DNA from: Dermatemys mawii
Taxonomy: Eukaryota > Chordata > Testudines > Dermatemydidae
Length of the DNA stretch: 64,000 bases
Assembly (NCBI GenBank): GCA_007922305.1
Contig: ML677341.1
Span: forward strand, 69,210,911 to 69,274,910
Direction of reading: 5' to 3'
Part shown: piece by piece, positions 38,776-49,675 of the stretch
Layout of the letters: every line of letters starts with the position of its first letter
Position numbering within the stretch: the first letter of the stretch is position 1
Translations under genes and position numbers: made by a program
Notes under the pieces: model-generated
The model's input: the letters and a program-made list of their open reading frames with translations, nothing else
Database searches by the model: none
What the model was told of the DNA's origin: nothing

Positions 38776-38845
38776 GGCCTGATTGAAACGCTAGTGAAGT
38801 AAATGGAAAGATTCTTATTGATTTTAGTGGGCTTTCAATCAGGCC
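38776..38845. repeat. 70-bp palindromic dispersed repeat
   Basis: GGCCTGATTGAAA (38776-38788) and its exact reverse complement (38833-38845) bound a short stretch that is itself partly inverted. It resembles a short ancient palindromic repeat of amniote genomes. Confidence 0.75.
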
Positions 38846-40605
38846 CCAAATGTGTAAAATGTTAGCAGAGAACCAAACCTTCTTAACAAGCAAAAATGTA
38901 TGTATCCATATGATCGCAATGCAAAATTTGTGTCAGAGCAGAACTCCCACTCAGGGATATCAAAATGGCTGTCTCTTCTAAAGTTATTTGCCTATATTTA
39001 AAAACCAGCTCTGATATCTATTAACTCTTAACTACACATATTTGTTATAAGGCCATATTCACAGAGCCCAACTATGGCTAATTTGACTCTGTTCTGACAA
39101 CGGACATGCTGTTGCCTGAAACCTACAGAAACCAGAGAAAAACTCCTAAACTTCCGAAAGGAGTTCCACAGAAAGAAGACAGAATTCTCTGAGCTCTTAA
39201 GTTATCTAAAAGAAAATGAATTTTCCTCCAACTCCCATCATTTTTAACAGGAAAGTTTCTTACCAATAACTTGAGTTCCCAGAGAATATTACTTACAAAA
39301 GTCCCACAATCTTGGAAGCATTTCTCAGCACCAAAAGTCCTACAATCATTTGAAAAGCAACTGCAACCTTTGCAGCCAGAAATGAATGTTCTGAGAGAGT
39401 CTAAAGGGCTGTGCCTCCAAACATTCTTAGTTCTTTTTAACTATTTTGAAATACAGCACAGGAGGTAATACTGTCTGAGAATGCCAGTTGCTGGTAAGTA
39501 ACTGATAAAAAACCTTTCATTTTCCTTCCAGAATTGCCTCTGAAGATGGCACTCTGGGGAGACTAAGCAGTAAAAACAGCCATAGGAAAAGAACTCATGT
39601 TCTTAACTGAAGGGAGATTGATGGAATACTATCCTAAAAAAACAGAAAAAAAGCATCTCATCTAAGCCCAGAATAGAGAGAGCAAAGCTGAATAACCATA
39701 TAGCAGCCGTATAAAATTCAGCAGTACTGTATATTGTTTGCATTTTTCAGTCAAGTTGTGGAACCTGCCTTTGCTCTACAGAAGTAGACTGACACTGCTT
39801 AGTGGGACACCTACCCAGTCATAGCAAATCTGAGTGCAGAGCAAGATTCCTTTTGAAAACCCCTGCAGATTGTGATCCATATAGAAAATATCTGAAGAGA
39901 GATTATTTCCTTCCTTGAGTTCATTTTAAAAACAATAAACAGCTGGTTTCTGAAAAGATTTGTTCTTGTTCAAATGGTAGCCTACTGCTCTTAAAACTTC
40001 ATTTGTGCAATCTGACTTTCCCAGGCAAGCTTTGTGATTCTGGGAAGAGTGGAAGATTAGTAGATGAATTCAAGAGAAATTGTAAAAATACATTATTGCC
40101 CTAAATTCATCCTTAAAGCAACACCATCTCCTCCTTGCTGATGTCTGTGAAAGATCAATCTGCCATAAGTGCCTGAATTTCTCTTACCCACCTTGTGGAA
40201 ATAATTTAAACCAATAATGCAATTTGGGAGAGACAGTATAAAGAGCACTTCACATAGGCTCAAACTATGGAGATACACGTTTGGTAAGAATTACATTTAA
40301 TAACACATGAAGCTAAATGATTATGCACGATAAAGATGAGTCATCCATATATGAAATCATTTAGAATGTATGCAAGTAGAAGATTCTTGTAGAATAGGGA
40401 TACTGCTGCTGTGGCTGCTAGATAAACGAATCTACATGAAAGATGTACAAGATTTCTTCAGGGAGAATCAGTAGTTCAGAATAAAAGACACTGCACAAGA
40501 GGAAGGAACGTTTTGCTATTAATCTACATGGAAAAGCATTTCCACTTGCAAGCATAGGTCATCATTTTAGATAAATTAGGCAATTTCAGAAGAATGTGCT
40601 TAACC

Positions 40606-41495
40606 CAGAGGTGAAAGTAAGCAGGTACTCCCTGGTACAGCGTACTGGCAAGAGCCAGTGGGTCGTACCAGACCGTTTCCTCAGGGGGTAATTTAAAGGG
40701 CCTAGAGCTCCCAGCAGTGGCTGCAGCCCCGGGCCCTTAAATTGCCACCAGAGACCCACTGCTGGAGCCTTGGGGTAGTGGTGGCTGCTAGGACCCCCGG
40801 GGCTCCGGTGGCAATTTAAAGGGCCCAGGGCTCTGTTGCGGTAGCAATGGATGGGAGTCTGTGGCCTTTTAAATCACTGCTGGAGCCCTGCTGCCACTAC
40901 CCCAGGGCTCTGGCAGCAGGGCTCAGGTGGCACTTTAAAGGGCCCAGGGCTCCAACTGCTGCAACCGCCCAAGGCCATTTAAATCTCCGCCGTCTTTCGC
41001 AGTGTGGCTCAGGTGGCATTTTAAAAGGCCTGGGATGGTAGCAGCAGCCAGAGCCCCAGTCCCTTTAAATCTCTGCCTGATCCCCACTGCCAGAGTCCTG
41101 AGGTAGCGGTGGCGGTGCTCCAGCAGTAATTTAAAAGGCCCAGGGCCCTTTAAATCATGGCCCAAGCCCCACTGCTGGAATCCTGGGGTAGCAGCAGTGG
41201 GGCTTGGGTGGCGATTTAAAGGACCCGGGCTCCAGCCACCGCTACTGTCCCAGGCCCCTTAAATTGCCACCAGACCCCTGCCACCACTACCCCAGGGCTC
41301 CAGCAGCAGGGCTTGGGTAGCAATTTAAAGGGCCCGGGCTACCAGCCACTGCTACTGCAGTCCCAGGCCCTTTAAATCCCAGAGATTTAAAGGCCCTGCC
41401 TCTTCCAGCTGAGGCCATGCCTCTTTAGTTGAGACCCCATCCCCTGCTCAGGACTCCTGTATACCGGATAGTCCTTTAAGTAACTTTCACCTCTG
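40606..41495. mobile_element. hAT-type MITE filled with a GC-rich inverted-unit minisatellite
   Basis: The ends are CAGAGGTGAAAGTAAG and, inverted, CAGAGGTGAAAGTTAC. The flanks GCTTAACC (40598-40605) and ATTTAACC (41496-41503) agree at 6 of 8 bases, an aged 8-bp target duplication. Between about 40690 and 41400 are some ten units built on AATTTAAAGGGCCC and its reverse complement GGGCCCTTTAAAT, separated by GCTGCTAC/CCAGGGCTCC text. No coding capacity. Confidence 0.85.
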
Positions 41496-41503
41496 ATTTA
41501 ACC

Positions 41504-42364
41504 TTTTTCAGAAAGTCAGAGTGAGTTCTAGAAAACGTCTAAACATTCACCCAAGCTAGATAAGGTGAACCTAAATCTGGATATAGAATTTCACTTTGTT
41601 CTTTGACTAGGAAATCTGAAAGATAAGAGCACAAACACTGGAAACTCCATTTTCAGGGCAAGGAGAACTGAGTACTAAGTCTGACAAGCTGAGGTCAGGG
41701 CTGTTAAAACAATGTGATCTCTGTCCTAGCTCACCATCCCGAGAAATTAACAATAGAGAAGGATTGGAAGGCTGTCATAGAGCTTTGATCTCAGTGTAGG
41801 AGAAGTGAATCTAACAGAGTTTAAACCACAGAGTCAGGGTCCGTAAAAGAGGATAGAGAAGGAAGTTGGAAGTCAGCATGAAGAAGTAAATAGTGCTTTT
41901 TTTACTGTGATTTCAGATTCAGGTACCTGAAGTAATTCTTCTCCATTTGCAATGGAATGAGAGAGAATTTTGAAAAGATTAAGGACAGAATAACAGACAC
42001 CATAGTAGGCACCAGTTCATAGCTGTTAAGTTGCATATCAAAATAGTTGCTTTGTGCTAGCAAGATGGAGTGAGGAACTAGAGTAGCTAAATGGATTGGC
42101 CTCTATTGCAGATAAAGACTCTAACTGCCCTGCTTTCTAGGCTTTCTTAGAATATCCATTTTGTTAGGTATAAGTACCCAAATTGCAACTGCTCTGGGGT
42201 TGCTAGAACTGATGTTGGAACCAGAATAAGAGCTGCTCTGTAGCAAGACCATAAAATTCAGAGGTCTGACAGTTCTAACTTACTTCTGCTTTGAAAAAAA
42301 AAAATCATTTGTCTCAGTGCTGAACAGCTCTGTGCCCACAAATGGACAGAAATAGTTACTGACG
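41504..42364. other. Intronic sequence without recognised gene
   Basis: Nothing recognised beyond chance frames. Confidence 0.5.
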
Positions 42365-42760
42365 TTTCCTGTACCTGTTGTTCTCTGAGCTGTGTTGCAC
42401 GTGTCCATTCCACTGTTATGTGCCTCAGGCACAGTTACTGGAGACTTCACCCTCAGCAATACCCATCAGGGCAGCATGGATGCCCTCTGCTGCCTCACTC
42501 CACTGCATGCAGGTATAAAGCGTGGAGCTATCACTGACCTTTCTCAGTTCCTTCCTACCAGAAACACTCCGATGGAGAGGGGAAGGAGGGAACAATGCGG
42601 ACTGGATATGTGCAAAACATTTCAAAACCAGAAATTACAGAAAAAAAGTTAGTAATTGTTTCGTCGTCTTTGAATGATTGCACATGTCCATTCCTCTGTA
42701 AGTGACTCACAAGTACTTTGAACTGGAGACTGCTCAGGAGTCCATGTGAACAGGGACTGT
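42365..42760. mobile_element. Unclassified dispersed repeat, possibly a DIRS-type terminal region
   Basis: CTGAGCTGTGTTGCACGTGT and CCATTCCACT at the left recur inverted near 42590-42645 (TGGATATGTGCAAAACATTT). CGTCTTTGAATGATTGCACA and TGTCCATTCCTCTG then follow in direct orientation. The wording resembles the arms at 51500-51748 and 52815-53010. Family assignment is inference. Confidence 0.4.
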
Positions 42761-44099
42761 AGTATCACCTGTTTAAATCTGGCATCATCTCTAGACTAAG
42801 AGATGGCATAGTGAGAGGCAACATACTGATCAATGACTAGATTGCTGCCTTACAAATATACAGGATGAGCACATAAGCCAGAAAGGCCAAGGAAGCTTCC
42901 TACAACCCAGTCAAAGTAGCCAATAATCTACCTGGTGGTGCAATACCAGTCAGTTAGTAGCAAGATGAATACATCTGGAAATCCAGGAAGAGATCCTTTT
43001 GGTGGATACTGGATAGTCCTGTATTCTGTCCAAACCCTCAGTGAACAGCCATGACAAAGACTTAAATGGCCTACTCTGATACAGATAAAAAATTAAAATT
43101 TTTCTAATAGCTAGAGTATGAAAATTTTCTTTGTTTTTACTCGAATGAGGCTTTGAAAAGGAAATTGGCAAATAAACATGCCCGTTAATGTGAAAACTGG
43201 AATCCACTTTAGTTGGGAACTTTGGTGAAGTAGAAAAAAAAATCTTTTCCAAAGAAGATCATATAAGGTTCTGATACTTATTCCCCATGCATGGTGCCGT
43301 TGCTGGTAATGGGAGTGGACAGATAGTGACCCTGCTGTAGATACTCCTGATGCCTAGCTGATGGAGTAAGACGAGAGGAGGAGCAGAGATGCTGTAGACC
43401 GTGGAGAGAAGTCCCAAGGCTCCAAAAGAACCATTAATATGGAGGGTGGACCACTTATGTATGGGCCCTTGGTCCTTGAAATGCTGAGGCTGTGGTTGGT
43501 ATCATAGTAAGCAGGCATCCCACTGGGACTGCTGAACATAAGATGATGAGTCCACTCCCTCAGAGCAAGGGGGATCTGATCGTGTCAGTATAGGGGAGAC
43601 CAGTTCTGAGTCTGGAGATGAAGTATTGTCAAGATCATTACTGTTTTCTCCCTAGATCGAATACTCTGAGAGGTGCATTAACTGTAGCAGCCTCCTGTAC
43701 TGAATGGTGCATTGGAGCTGGAGCCAGACCCATTGATGTGTGTATGCCAGATGCCAGTACCAGGTAGGAGTGTTAAATAGCTGGGGAGACCTGTACCAAC
43801 AGGTTTGATAATTCTTGAGCTGCCTCAAAAGCCTTGGGAGTTGATATCTCTAGAAAGGGCTCCTGGCTCTGTGGTAACGCTCTGTCGGCACTTCAGGAAT
43901 TGGTTTCAGTTGAAGTTTCTAGGCACTGAAGTCAACAAACCCTCTTGGTTTAAAGACTGTGCCTGGGAGTTTCTCTTCTTTGAATGTCTCCATGTCCTTG
44001 CTTCAACTCGGGGCTTTCACCAAATATTTTGAAGACTTGAATAAGGTGAGAGTCCAGTGGTGATACTCAAATGGGAACTGATGGCTTCAGGCAACTAAA
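42761..44099. other. Intronic sequence without recognised gene
   Basis: Short frames only. Confidence 0.5.
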
Positions 44100-44222
44100 T
44101 ACACTGGACCCTTGCTAGAACATATCTATACAACGCAAATTTGCATATACTGCGGTGGTGGCTATGGATCCCAAATTTAGTTCAGTCACAAAAACGCGCG
44201 TCTATATAACAACTGCTTGTGT
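44100..44222 (+). mobile_element. Fragment of a mariner-like MITE
   Basis: TACACTGGACCCTTGCTAGA, then ACAACGCAAATTTGCATATA, resembles one end of a Tigger-type short element. The partner end was not found, so this is a truncated or misassigned piece. Confidence 0.35.
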
Positions 44223-44746
44223 TGGAACCTTCTTAGAAGCCATTCAAGCAGCAGGCATGTTGGTCTGAGATGGACATCTTGTTTTAGTAGGATGCGCAAT
44301 GCCTGAGACCCAATATTCGTGTCAATTTCTGAGAGAAAAGTTGGGAAATGACAACTGCACACAACAACAGATACTTACCTAAATTACAAGTTTGCTTACT
44401 GAACTATGTTTTTATATAGTTAAGAGGCTAATCTACAGGAATTAACAAGAAAAGAAGAAAAGAGAAAAGACATTAGTAAAATATAAATGGAGTAGGCTGA
44501 GATGAAACTTCTGAGCCTCTGTTGCTTATGGCAGAAGTTTAGGAACACAGAACTGTTAGGATAAGAAATCTTGTATAACTTAGTCTACAGTGTTCAGTTT
44601 TGTGGGTAAGAGGTGGGCAGCCACAACAGGTATTGCTTTTCAAATAATTCTAGAGCTGATGGCATCAAGGAAGGTGTCTGCCAAAGTGGGAATGAGCAGG
44701 GACAATTCTCAAAGGAGACATAAGGTTAATCTTTAACAATTCTAGG

Positions 44747-44853
44747 GTCCTATTCTGTTTTGATTTACACCAGTTTTACAGTAGTGCAACTCTACTGACT
44801 TCAGGGTAGTTACTCCTCATTTACATTGGTCTAAGTGAGATCAGAATCAGGCC
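44747..44853. repeat. Short palindromic dispersed repeat
   Basis: GATTTACACCAGTTTTACAG at the left and ATTGGTCTAAGTGAGATCAG at the right, with CTGACTTCAGGGTAG and GTTACTCCTC centrally: same layout as at 32421-32507. Confidence 0.65.
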
Positions 44854-44856
44854 AGA

Positions 44857-45150
44857 GGGGGGGAGCTACATGGTAATTTGTTGCCAAATGGATTTCGGCA
44901 AAGTGTTCAGAGTGCTTAATTAATTAATTAATTAATTAATTTAGAGTAAGTAGTATGGACAGGGAAACTGTGAGTCTGTGACTACACTTAAGTCAGTAGA
45001 GTTGCACTACTGTAAAACTGGTGTAAAACTGTGAGGTTTAAAGAACCACTGGGGGGAGCTACACAGTAATTTGTTGCCAAATGGATTTTGGCAAAGTGTT
45101 CAGAGTGCTTAATTAATTTAGAGTAAGTAGTATCGTCAGGGAAACTGTGA
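44857..45150. repeat. Local duplication with an inverted copy between
   Basis: A block starting GGGGGGAGCTACA, with TTTGTTGCCAAATGGATTT and ending AGGGAAACTGTGA, occurs at 44857-44973 and again at 45051-45150. Between them, 44990-45027 is an exact 38-base reverse complement of 44764-44801. The first copy has about six TTAA units, the second about two. Confidence 0.9.
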
Positions 45151-45359
45151 AACAAAGTTCTCCACCATTACCTTGTTCAGCTCAGTGCTGGTGATTTATC
45201 TGGGTAAACTTCTGAAATAAAGTTTTTCCAGATTTTAGTTCTCTGCCTCTGCCTCAGTCTTCACAGTTATATTTTTTTTTAAAAAAAGTCACATTTACAG
45301 CTAGGATCTGGATGTCAGCCTCTTAACTGTCTTCAAATATGTTCATGCAATACCCATTG

Positions 45360-45404
45360 AATTAAACGGGCATTATGCATGTGTAGAACATCTGGGGAGA
45401 AATT
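45360..45404 (+). repeat. 45-bp repeat, partner inverted at 47465-47509
   Basis: The segment starting AATTAAACGGGCATTATGCA matches the reverse complement of 47465-47509 at 44 of 45 bases. Confidence 0.9.
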
Positions 45405-45646
45405 GGTCCTTACATCAATCCATTTTCATGTTAATAAATGTGTGTGATGGGATTTTCATGGGACCATTGTGAGGAGAAGAAATTGTATCACATAATAATT
45501 TTATTTTTCAACTTATGAATTCTCCTTTTTCAAGTCCCTGTTCTGGGCTGCATCTGAGCTGTGCTCTGTGCAGCTCCGGGGATAGTGGAAGATGGCTTTA
45601 TACCCTCCCTTCGTCCAGTCCTGGGGTTCACTGAGTTATTCCCCAG

Positions 45647-45676
45647 CATAAGTTAGAGCAGCTACTCTAACTTATG
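45647..45676. repeat. Perfect 12-bp-arm hairpin
   Basis: CATAAGTTAGAG and its exact reverse complement are separated by six bases (CAGCTA). Outside, CCAG and CTGG can extend the stem past one bulged C. Probably the centre of an old palindromic element. Confidence 0.85.
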
Positions 45677-46440
45677 CCTGGCTGCCTATGGCCTACAAGG
45701 GACTGTTCTGGCAATCAGGGGTTGATGGGGTATAGCAGTATGGCAATGCCCTCTTCACCAGGGAGAAGAGTACATCTTCTATTTCTGTGGGAAGGGCAGA
45801 AAGCGTGTGACATAAGCAGTCTTTGCCATCCAGGGACCCTCCTACAGGCCAGTTCAGCTGTCTGTATGGATACTTAGAGCAGTTGTAACATCCATCTTTT
45901 ACAAATAGACAACAATTCAGTTGCAGATACCTGTGGAAGTTATATATGGTAATGCTGTGCTGTCAAGTTAGTTATTATAACAGTGCAAAATTTGACTTAC
46001 TCTACAGCAAAATATATAACACCTTTACAGTTACTTCCATGTATTTGTGCATCACCAAATCTATCTTAACCGGGAGATAAGAAAACAAGGTTACAATCAG
46101 AAGTGAAGAGTTAAAATATTTTGTTCTTTAAACATAGTTTCTTGAGTACATTCAAGGCTTGTTTTATCTATGCTTCATTTATCCCGAGTATATGCAAAAA
46201 ATAAATTATAAGCAACCTTATTGCAAGTATTGTTGTTATACTCTTCTCAAACTGGAGACAACATGTTTTATAGTTATCACCTTTGTTGTTATATACTTTT
46301 TGGAAAAATGTACTTTAAAAGAGTTGTTAGTCTTCCTGAAGCCAAAGCCCATACCATACTAATTTAGTTACATGATTAAGAGAAGGACCAAGTAAATGAA
46401 AATGAAAGGTATATTAATCTCAGGTATAAAAGCTGTAATC

Positions 46441-46655
46441 CAGTGGTTCTCAAACTTTTTCATTGGTGACCCTTTTCACAGAGCACACCTCTGAGTGCAA
46501 ATCCCCTTATAAATTAAAAACACTTTTTTATATTTAACACTATAATGAATGCTGGAAGTGAAGTGTGGTTTGGCGGTGCAGGCTGATGGCTCATGACTTC
46601 CGCATAATAATCTCATGACCCCCTGAAGGGTCGCAACCACGTTAGAGAACCCCTG
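46441..46655 (+). mobile_element. hAT-type MITE (Charlie-like ends) with perfect 8-bp target duplication
   Basis: The ends are CAGTGGTTCTCAAACTTTTT and, inverted, CAGGGGTTCTCTAACGTGG. CTGTAATC occurs at 46433-46440 and 46656-46663. The 215-bp body is non-coding. It lies about 170 bp downstream, in gene orientation, of the SAM exon. Confidence 0.95.
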
Positions 46656-46823
46656 CTGTAATCTTTAACAATAAATAAGAGATAGGAACAGCATAAGAAT
46701 ATCAATTTATGTTGCTATTTCTTTTCATATTATTTCTTTGATTTATAATGGGTCCCATGGAAGAGTATGTAAAAGTGTGTTCATTGCAGAATTGCTTTTC
46801 ATGCTACAAATAGATCAACTTAC

Positions 46824-46976
46824 ATTAACTAATTCGCTCTCCCAGATTTTTTTCAAAAGGTCCATCGATGTATAGCCATTAATCAGAAAGGATTTGGTAT
46901 AGTCACCCAGTTCAATGGAGTCCAGCCACTCTGCCACAGAGGTGGGGTTGTAGCCATCATTACCAATCTGCTTCAT
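46824..46976 (-). CDS. ANKS1B: SAM-domain coding exon of an ANKS1-family gene, most likely ANKS1B
   Basis: Read on the minus strand, a 51-codon open stretch begins MKQIGNDGYNPTSVAEWLDS and ends WESELVN. It is flanked by an acceptor (TTTCAG before the first base) and a donor (GTAAGT after the last base), and it starts and ends in phase 0. Seen: the W17-L18-D19 to L23-G24-x-Y26 helix of a SAM domain, then FLINGY and MDLLKKIW. Known: ANKS1B (AIDA-1/EB-1) is a neuronal ankyrin-repeat, tandem-SAM and PTB scaffold with very large introns, and its first SAM domain has this wording as I remember it. The exon gives roughly the first two thirds of that SAM. The remaining helix should lie in the next exon downstream, which I could not find between 1 and 46823. 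ANKS1A is the main alternative. Codons are clean, with no frameshift, in sharp contrast to the surrounding repeats. Confidence 0.9.
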
Positions 46977-47464
46977 CTGAAATATACAAATGACTAAGGA
47001 TTACTAGAAATATTATTAAGCACTTTTTATGACAACAATGAAATGTGTTAAGTTCTTTGGGTCAGTGTTATCTTCTTTTGACCAATAGGTAGGTAGAATC
47101 AGAGGCTAAAATAGGGAAAGAATAAGTTAAAAATTACTTAGACAAGTTAGATGTCAAGTCACCAGGGCCTGATGAAATACATCCTAGAATACTCAAGGAG
47201 CTGACTGGTCTGAGTCAGTAGTGATTATCTTAGCAAACTAATGGAAGATGGGAGAGATTCCAGAGGACTGGAAAAGGGTAAATATAGCATCAATCGATAA
47301 AAAGGGAAACAAGGACACCCAGGGAATTGCAGACCAGTCAGCTTAACATCAGTGCCCAGAAAGATAATGGAGCAAATAAATAAGCAAACACCTAGAAAAT
47401 AAGAAGGTGATAAGTGAGATTGGTTCACAGTAAAGCTGTGATAATGCATGCATAATACCTGTTT

Positions 47465-47509
47465 AATTTCTCCCCAGATGTTCTACACATGCATAATGCC
47501 CATTTAATT
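47465..47509 (-). repeat. 45-bp repeat inside CR1, partner inverted at 45360-45404
   Basis: It reads AATTTCTCCCCAGATGTTCT onward, interrupts the CR1 text, and is preceded by a shorter, imperfect copy of its own end (GCATAATACCTGTTTAATTT near 47451). Confidence 0.9.
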
Positions 47510-47631
47510 TACTGGGGTCTTGCAGAGATCAGTTTCAGGTCCAGTTCTGTCCAATATCTTCATCAGTGACTTAGATAATGGCATAAAGAGTACACGCAAA
47601 AAATGTTCAGACAACAGCAAGTTGGTATGGA

Positions 47632-47832
47632 TTGAAAGTACTTTGCGGGGACAGGATTCAAAATCAAAATGATCAGGACAAACTGGAGAAATGGTCTGAG
47701 GTAAATAGGATGAAATTCAATAAGGACAAATGCAAAGTACTCCACTTAGGAATGAAGAATCAGTTGCACACACAGAAAATTGGAAATGACTGCCTAGGAA
47801 GGAGTACTGCAGAAGGAATCTGGGGGACATAA
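47632..47832 (+). pseudogene. CR1 ORF2 fragment (reverse-transcriptase C-terminal region)
   Basis: The 66-codon open piece includes KWSEVNRMKFNKDKCKVLHL, the well-known segment after the palm domain of CR1-clade reverse transcriptases. It is one open island in a broken frame. The active-site box upstream is decayed. Confidence 0.9.
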
Positions 47833-49149
47833 CAGATCACAAGTCTAAATATGAGTCAACAGTGTAACACTGTTGAGGAAAAAAAAAACAAAAAAAACAA
47901 ACAAACATCCTTCTGGGATGTATTAGCAGGAGTGTTGTAAGCAAGACCCGAAAAGTAAATCTTCCACGCTAATTACGCTGATTAGGCCTCAACTGAAGTA
48001 TTCTGTCCAGTTCTGAGCACCACATTTCAGTAAAGATATGGACAAATTGGAGAAAATCCAGAGAAGAACAACAAAAATGATTAAAGGTCTAGAAAACATT
48101 GAAAAAATTGAGTTTCTTTAGTCTGGAGAAGAGAGGACTGCAAGGGTCCATAATAACAGTTTTCAAGTACATAAAAGGTTGTTACAAGGAGGAAGGAGAA
48201 AAATTGTTTTCCTTAACTCCTGAGGATAGAACAAAAAGCAATGGGCTTAAATTGCAGTAAGAGTATAGATTGGACATTAGGAAAAACTTTCTAACTGTCA
48301 GGGTGGTTAATCACTGGAATAAATTGCCTGGGAAATTAGTGGAATCTCTATCATTGGAGATTTTTAAGAGCAGGTTAGAAAAACAGTTGCCAGGGATAGT
48401 CTAGCTAATATTTAATTCACCATGAATTCAGGGGACTGGAGTAGGTCCCTTTCAGTTCTATGATTCTATGAATACTCCTTTAATGATTAGTACAATCTAA
48501 AAAAAACATAGAAGTACTAGGATTTTGATTTTACTTTTTTAAATTCCACTAAGTTACCAATAAATAAAAAACTGTGACTTCTCTTTCTGAATTGCCTTCA
48601 ATGACACAATTGAAGATTTTCAAGTTAGTTATTGATGATAAAATTTGAAAGAATAAAATATGTCAAACTTCTTCATGTTCAGCTGTATATGACATACTAT
48701 TCATATGATACATAAAGCAATATATAATAGTACTGGTAGAGCAGTCATGCGATTAAAAAATTAATTGCAAATAATTGCACTGTTAACAGAATATCATTTA
48801 ATTAAATATTTTTGGATGTTTTCTATATTTTAAAATAAACTGATTTCAATTACAACACAGAATACAAAGTGTACAGTGCTCATTTTACATTTATTTTTAT
48901 TATAAATATTTGCACAATAAAAAACAAAAGAAATAGCATTTTTCAATTCACCTAATACAAGTACTGTAGTGTAACCTCTTTATCATGAAAACTGAACTGA
49001 CAAATGTAAAAAGATGTACAAAAAAAACCTGCATTCAAAAATAAAACAATGTAAAAACTGTAGAGCCTGCAAGTCCACTCAGTTCTACTTCTTGTTCAAC
49101 CAGTCGCTTAGACAAACAAGTCTGTTTACATTTGCAGCAGATAATGCTG

Positions 49150-49650
49150 CAAACTTTTTTGTTTACAGTGTCACCTGAAAGTGAGAACGGGCGTCTTCAT
49201 GGCACTGTTGTAGCTGGCATCTCAAGATATTTATGTGACAGATGCACTAAAGATTCATATGTTCCTTAATTCTTCACCCACCATTCGAGTGTACACATGT
49301 CCATACTGATGATGGGTTCTGCTCAATAACAATGCAAAGCAGCTTTCTTTCTTGGTGTTTTGGGTTCTGTAGTTTTTGCATCAGAGTATTGCTCTTTTAA
49401 GACTTCTGAGAGGATGCTCCGCATCTCATGCCTCTTAGATTTTGGAAGGCACTTCAGATTCTTAAATTGAGTCAAATGCTGTAACTATCTTTAGAAATCT
49501 CATCTTGGTAATTTCTTTCTGTTTTGTGAAATCTCCAGTGAAAGTGTTCTTAAAATGAACATGTCCTGAGTCATCATCCGAGACTACTATAATGTGAAAT
49601 ATATGGCAGAATGCAGGTAAAACAAAGCAGGGGACATACAATTCTCCCCC
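49150..49650 (-). pseudogene. hAT transposase C-terminal half, minus-strand arm
   Basis: The reverse complement gives the same dimerisation signature as 49676-49918, preceded by further transposase-like text (TTCAGATTCTTAAATTG and TTTTGGAAGGCACTTC on the plus strand near 49439-49470). Frames are disrupted by stops and indels. Confidence 0.7.
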
Positions 49651-49675
49651 AAGGAGTTCCGTTTATTAATGCACT

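Larger units (their letters stand above)
33441..40597. other. Intronic sequence without recognised gene
   Basis: It contains a small repeat doublet (CAGAAGCTTCATTGCTT near 33537 and 33565), an alternating purine-pyrimidine tract at 35099-35137 and a palindromic repeat at 38776-38845. Plus-strand frames at 35975-36211 and 38441-38701 show no family motif or convincing splice sites. Confidence 0.5.
1..46823 (-). other. ANKS1B: Intron downstream of the SAM exon (donor side)
   Basis: The minus-strand donor GTAAGT lies at 46823-46818. No further exon of the gene was recognised down to position 1, so this intron is at least 46.8 kb. It holds the repeats listed separately. The rest is AT-rich sequence with only short chance reading frames. 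Missing a short exon by eye is possible. Confidence 0.7.
47115..48475 (+). mobile_element. CR1 LINE, 5' truncated
   Basis: Plus-strand text gives reverse-transcriptase landmarks [14 protein letters not shown] near 47160-47205, an SGPVLFNIFISDLDNGI-like stretch near 47535-47585, and LEKWSEVNRMKFNKDKCKVL near 47680-47740. It ends in TTCTATGATTCTATGA at about 48458-48473, the octamer-type CR1 terminus. Frames are broken, poly-A-rich filler lies at 47878-47905, and a 45-bp foreign segment is embedded at 47465-47509. Confidence 0.95.

Noticed and set aside
1..46823. Next ANKS1B exon (rest of the SAM domain)
   Set aside because: I looked for a minus-strand block encoding the final SAM helix with splice sites and found none. 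A translated search would be decisive.
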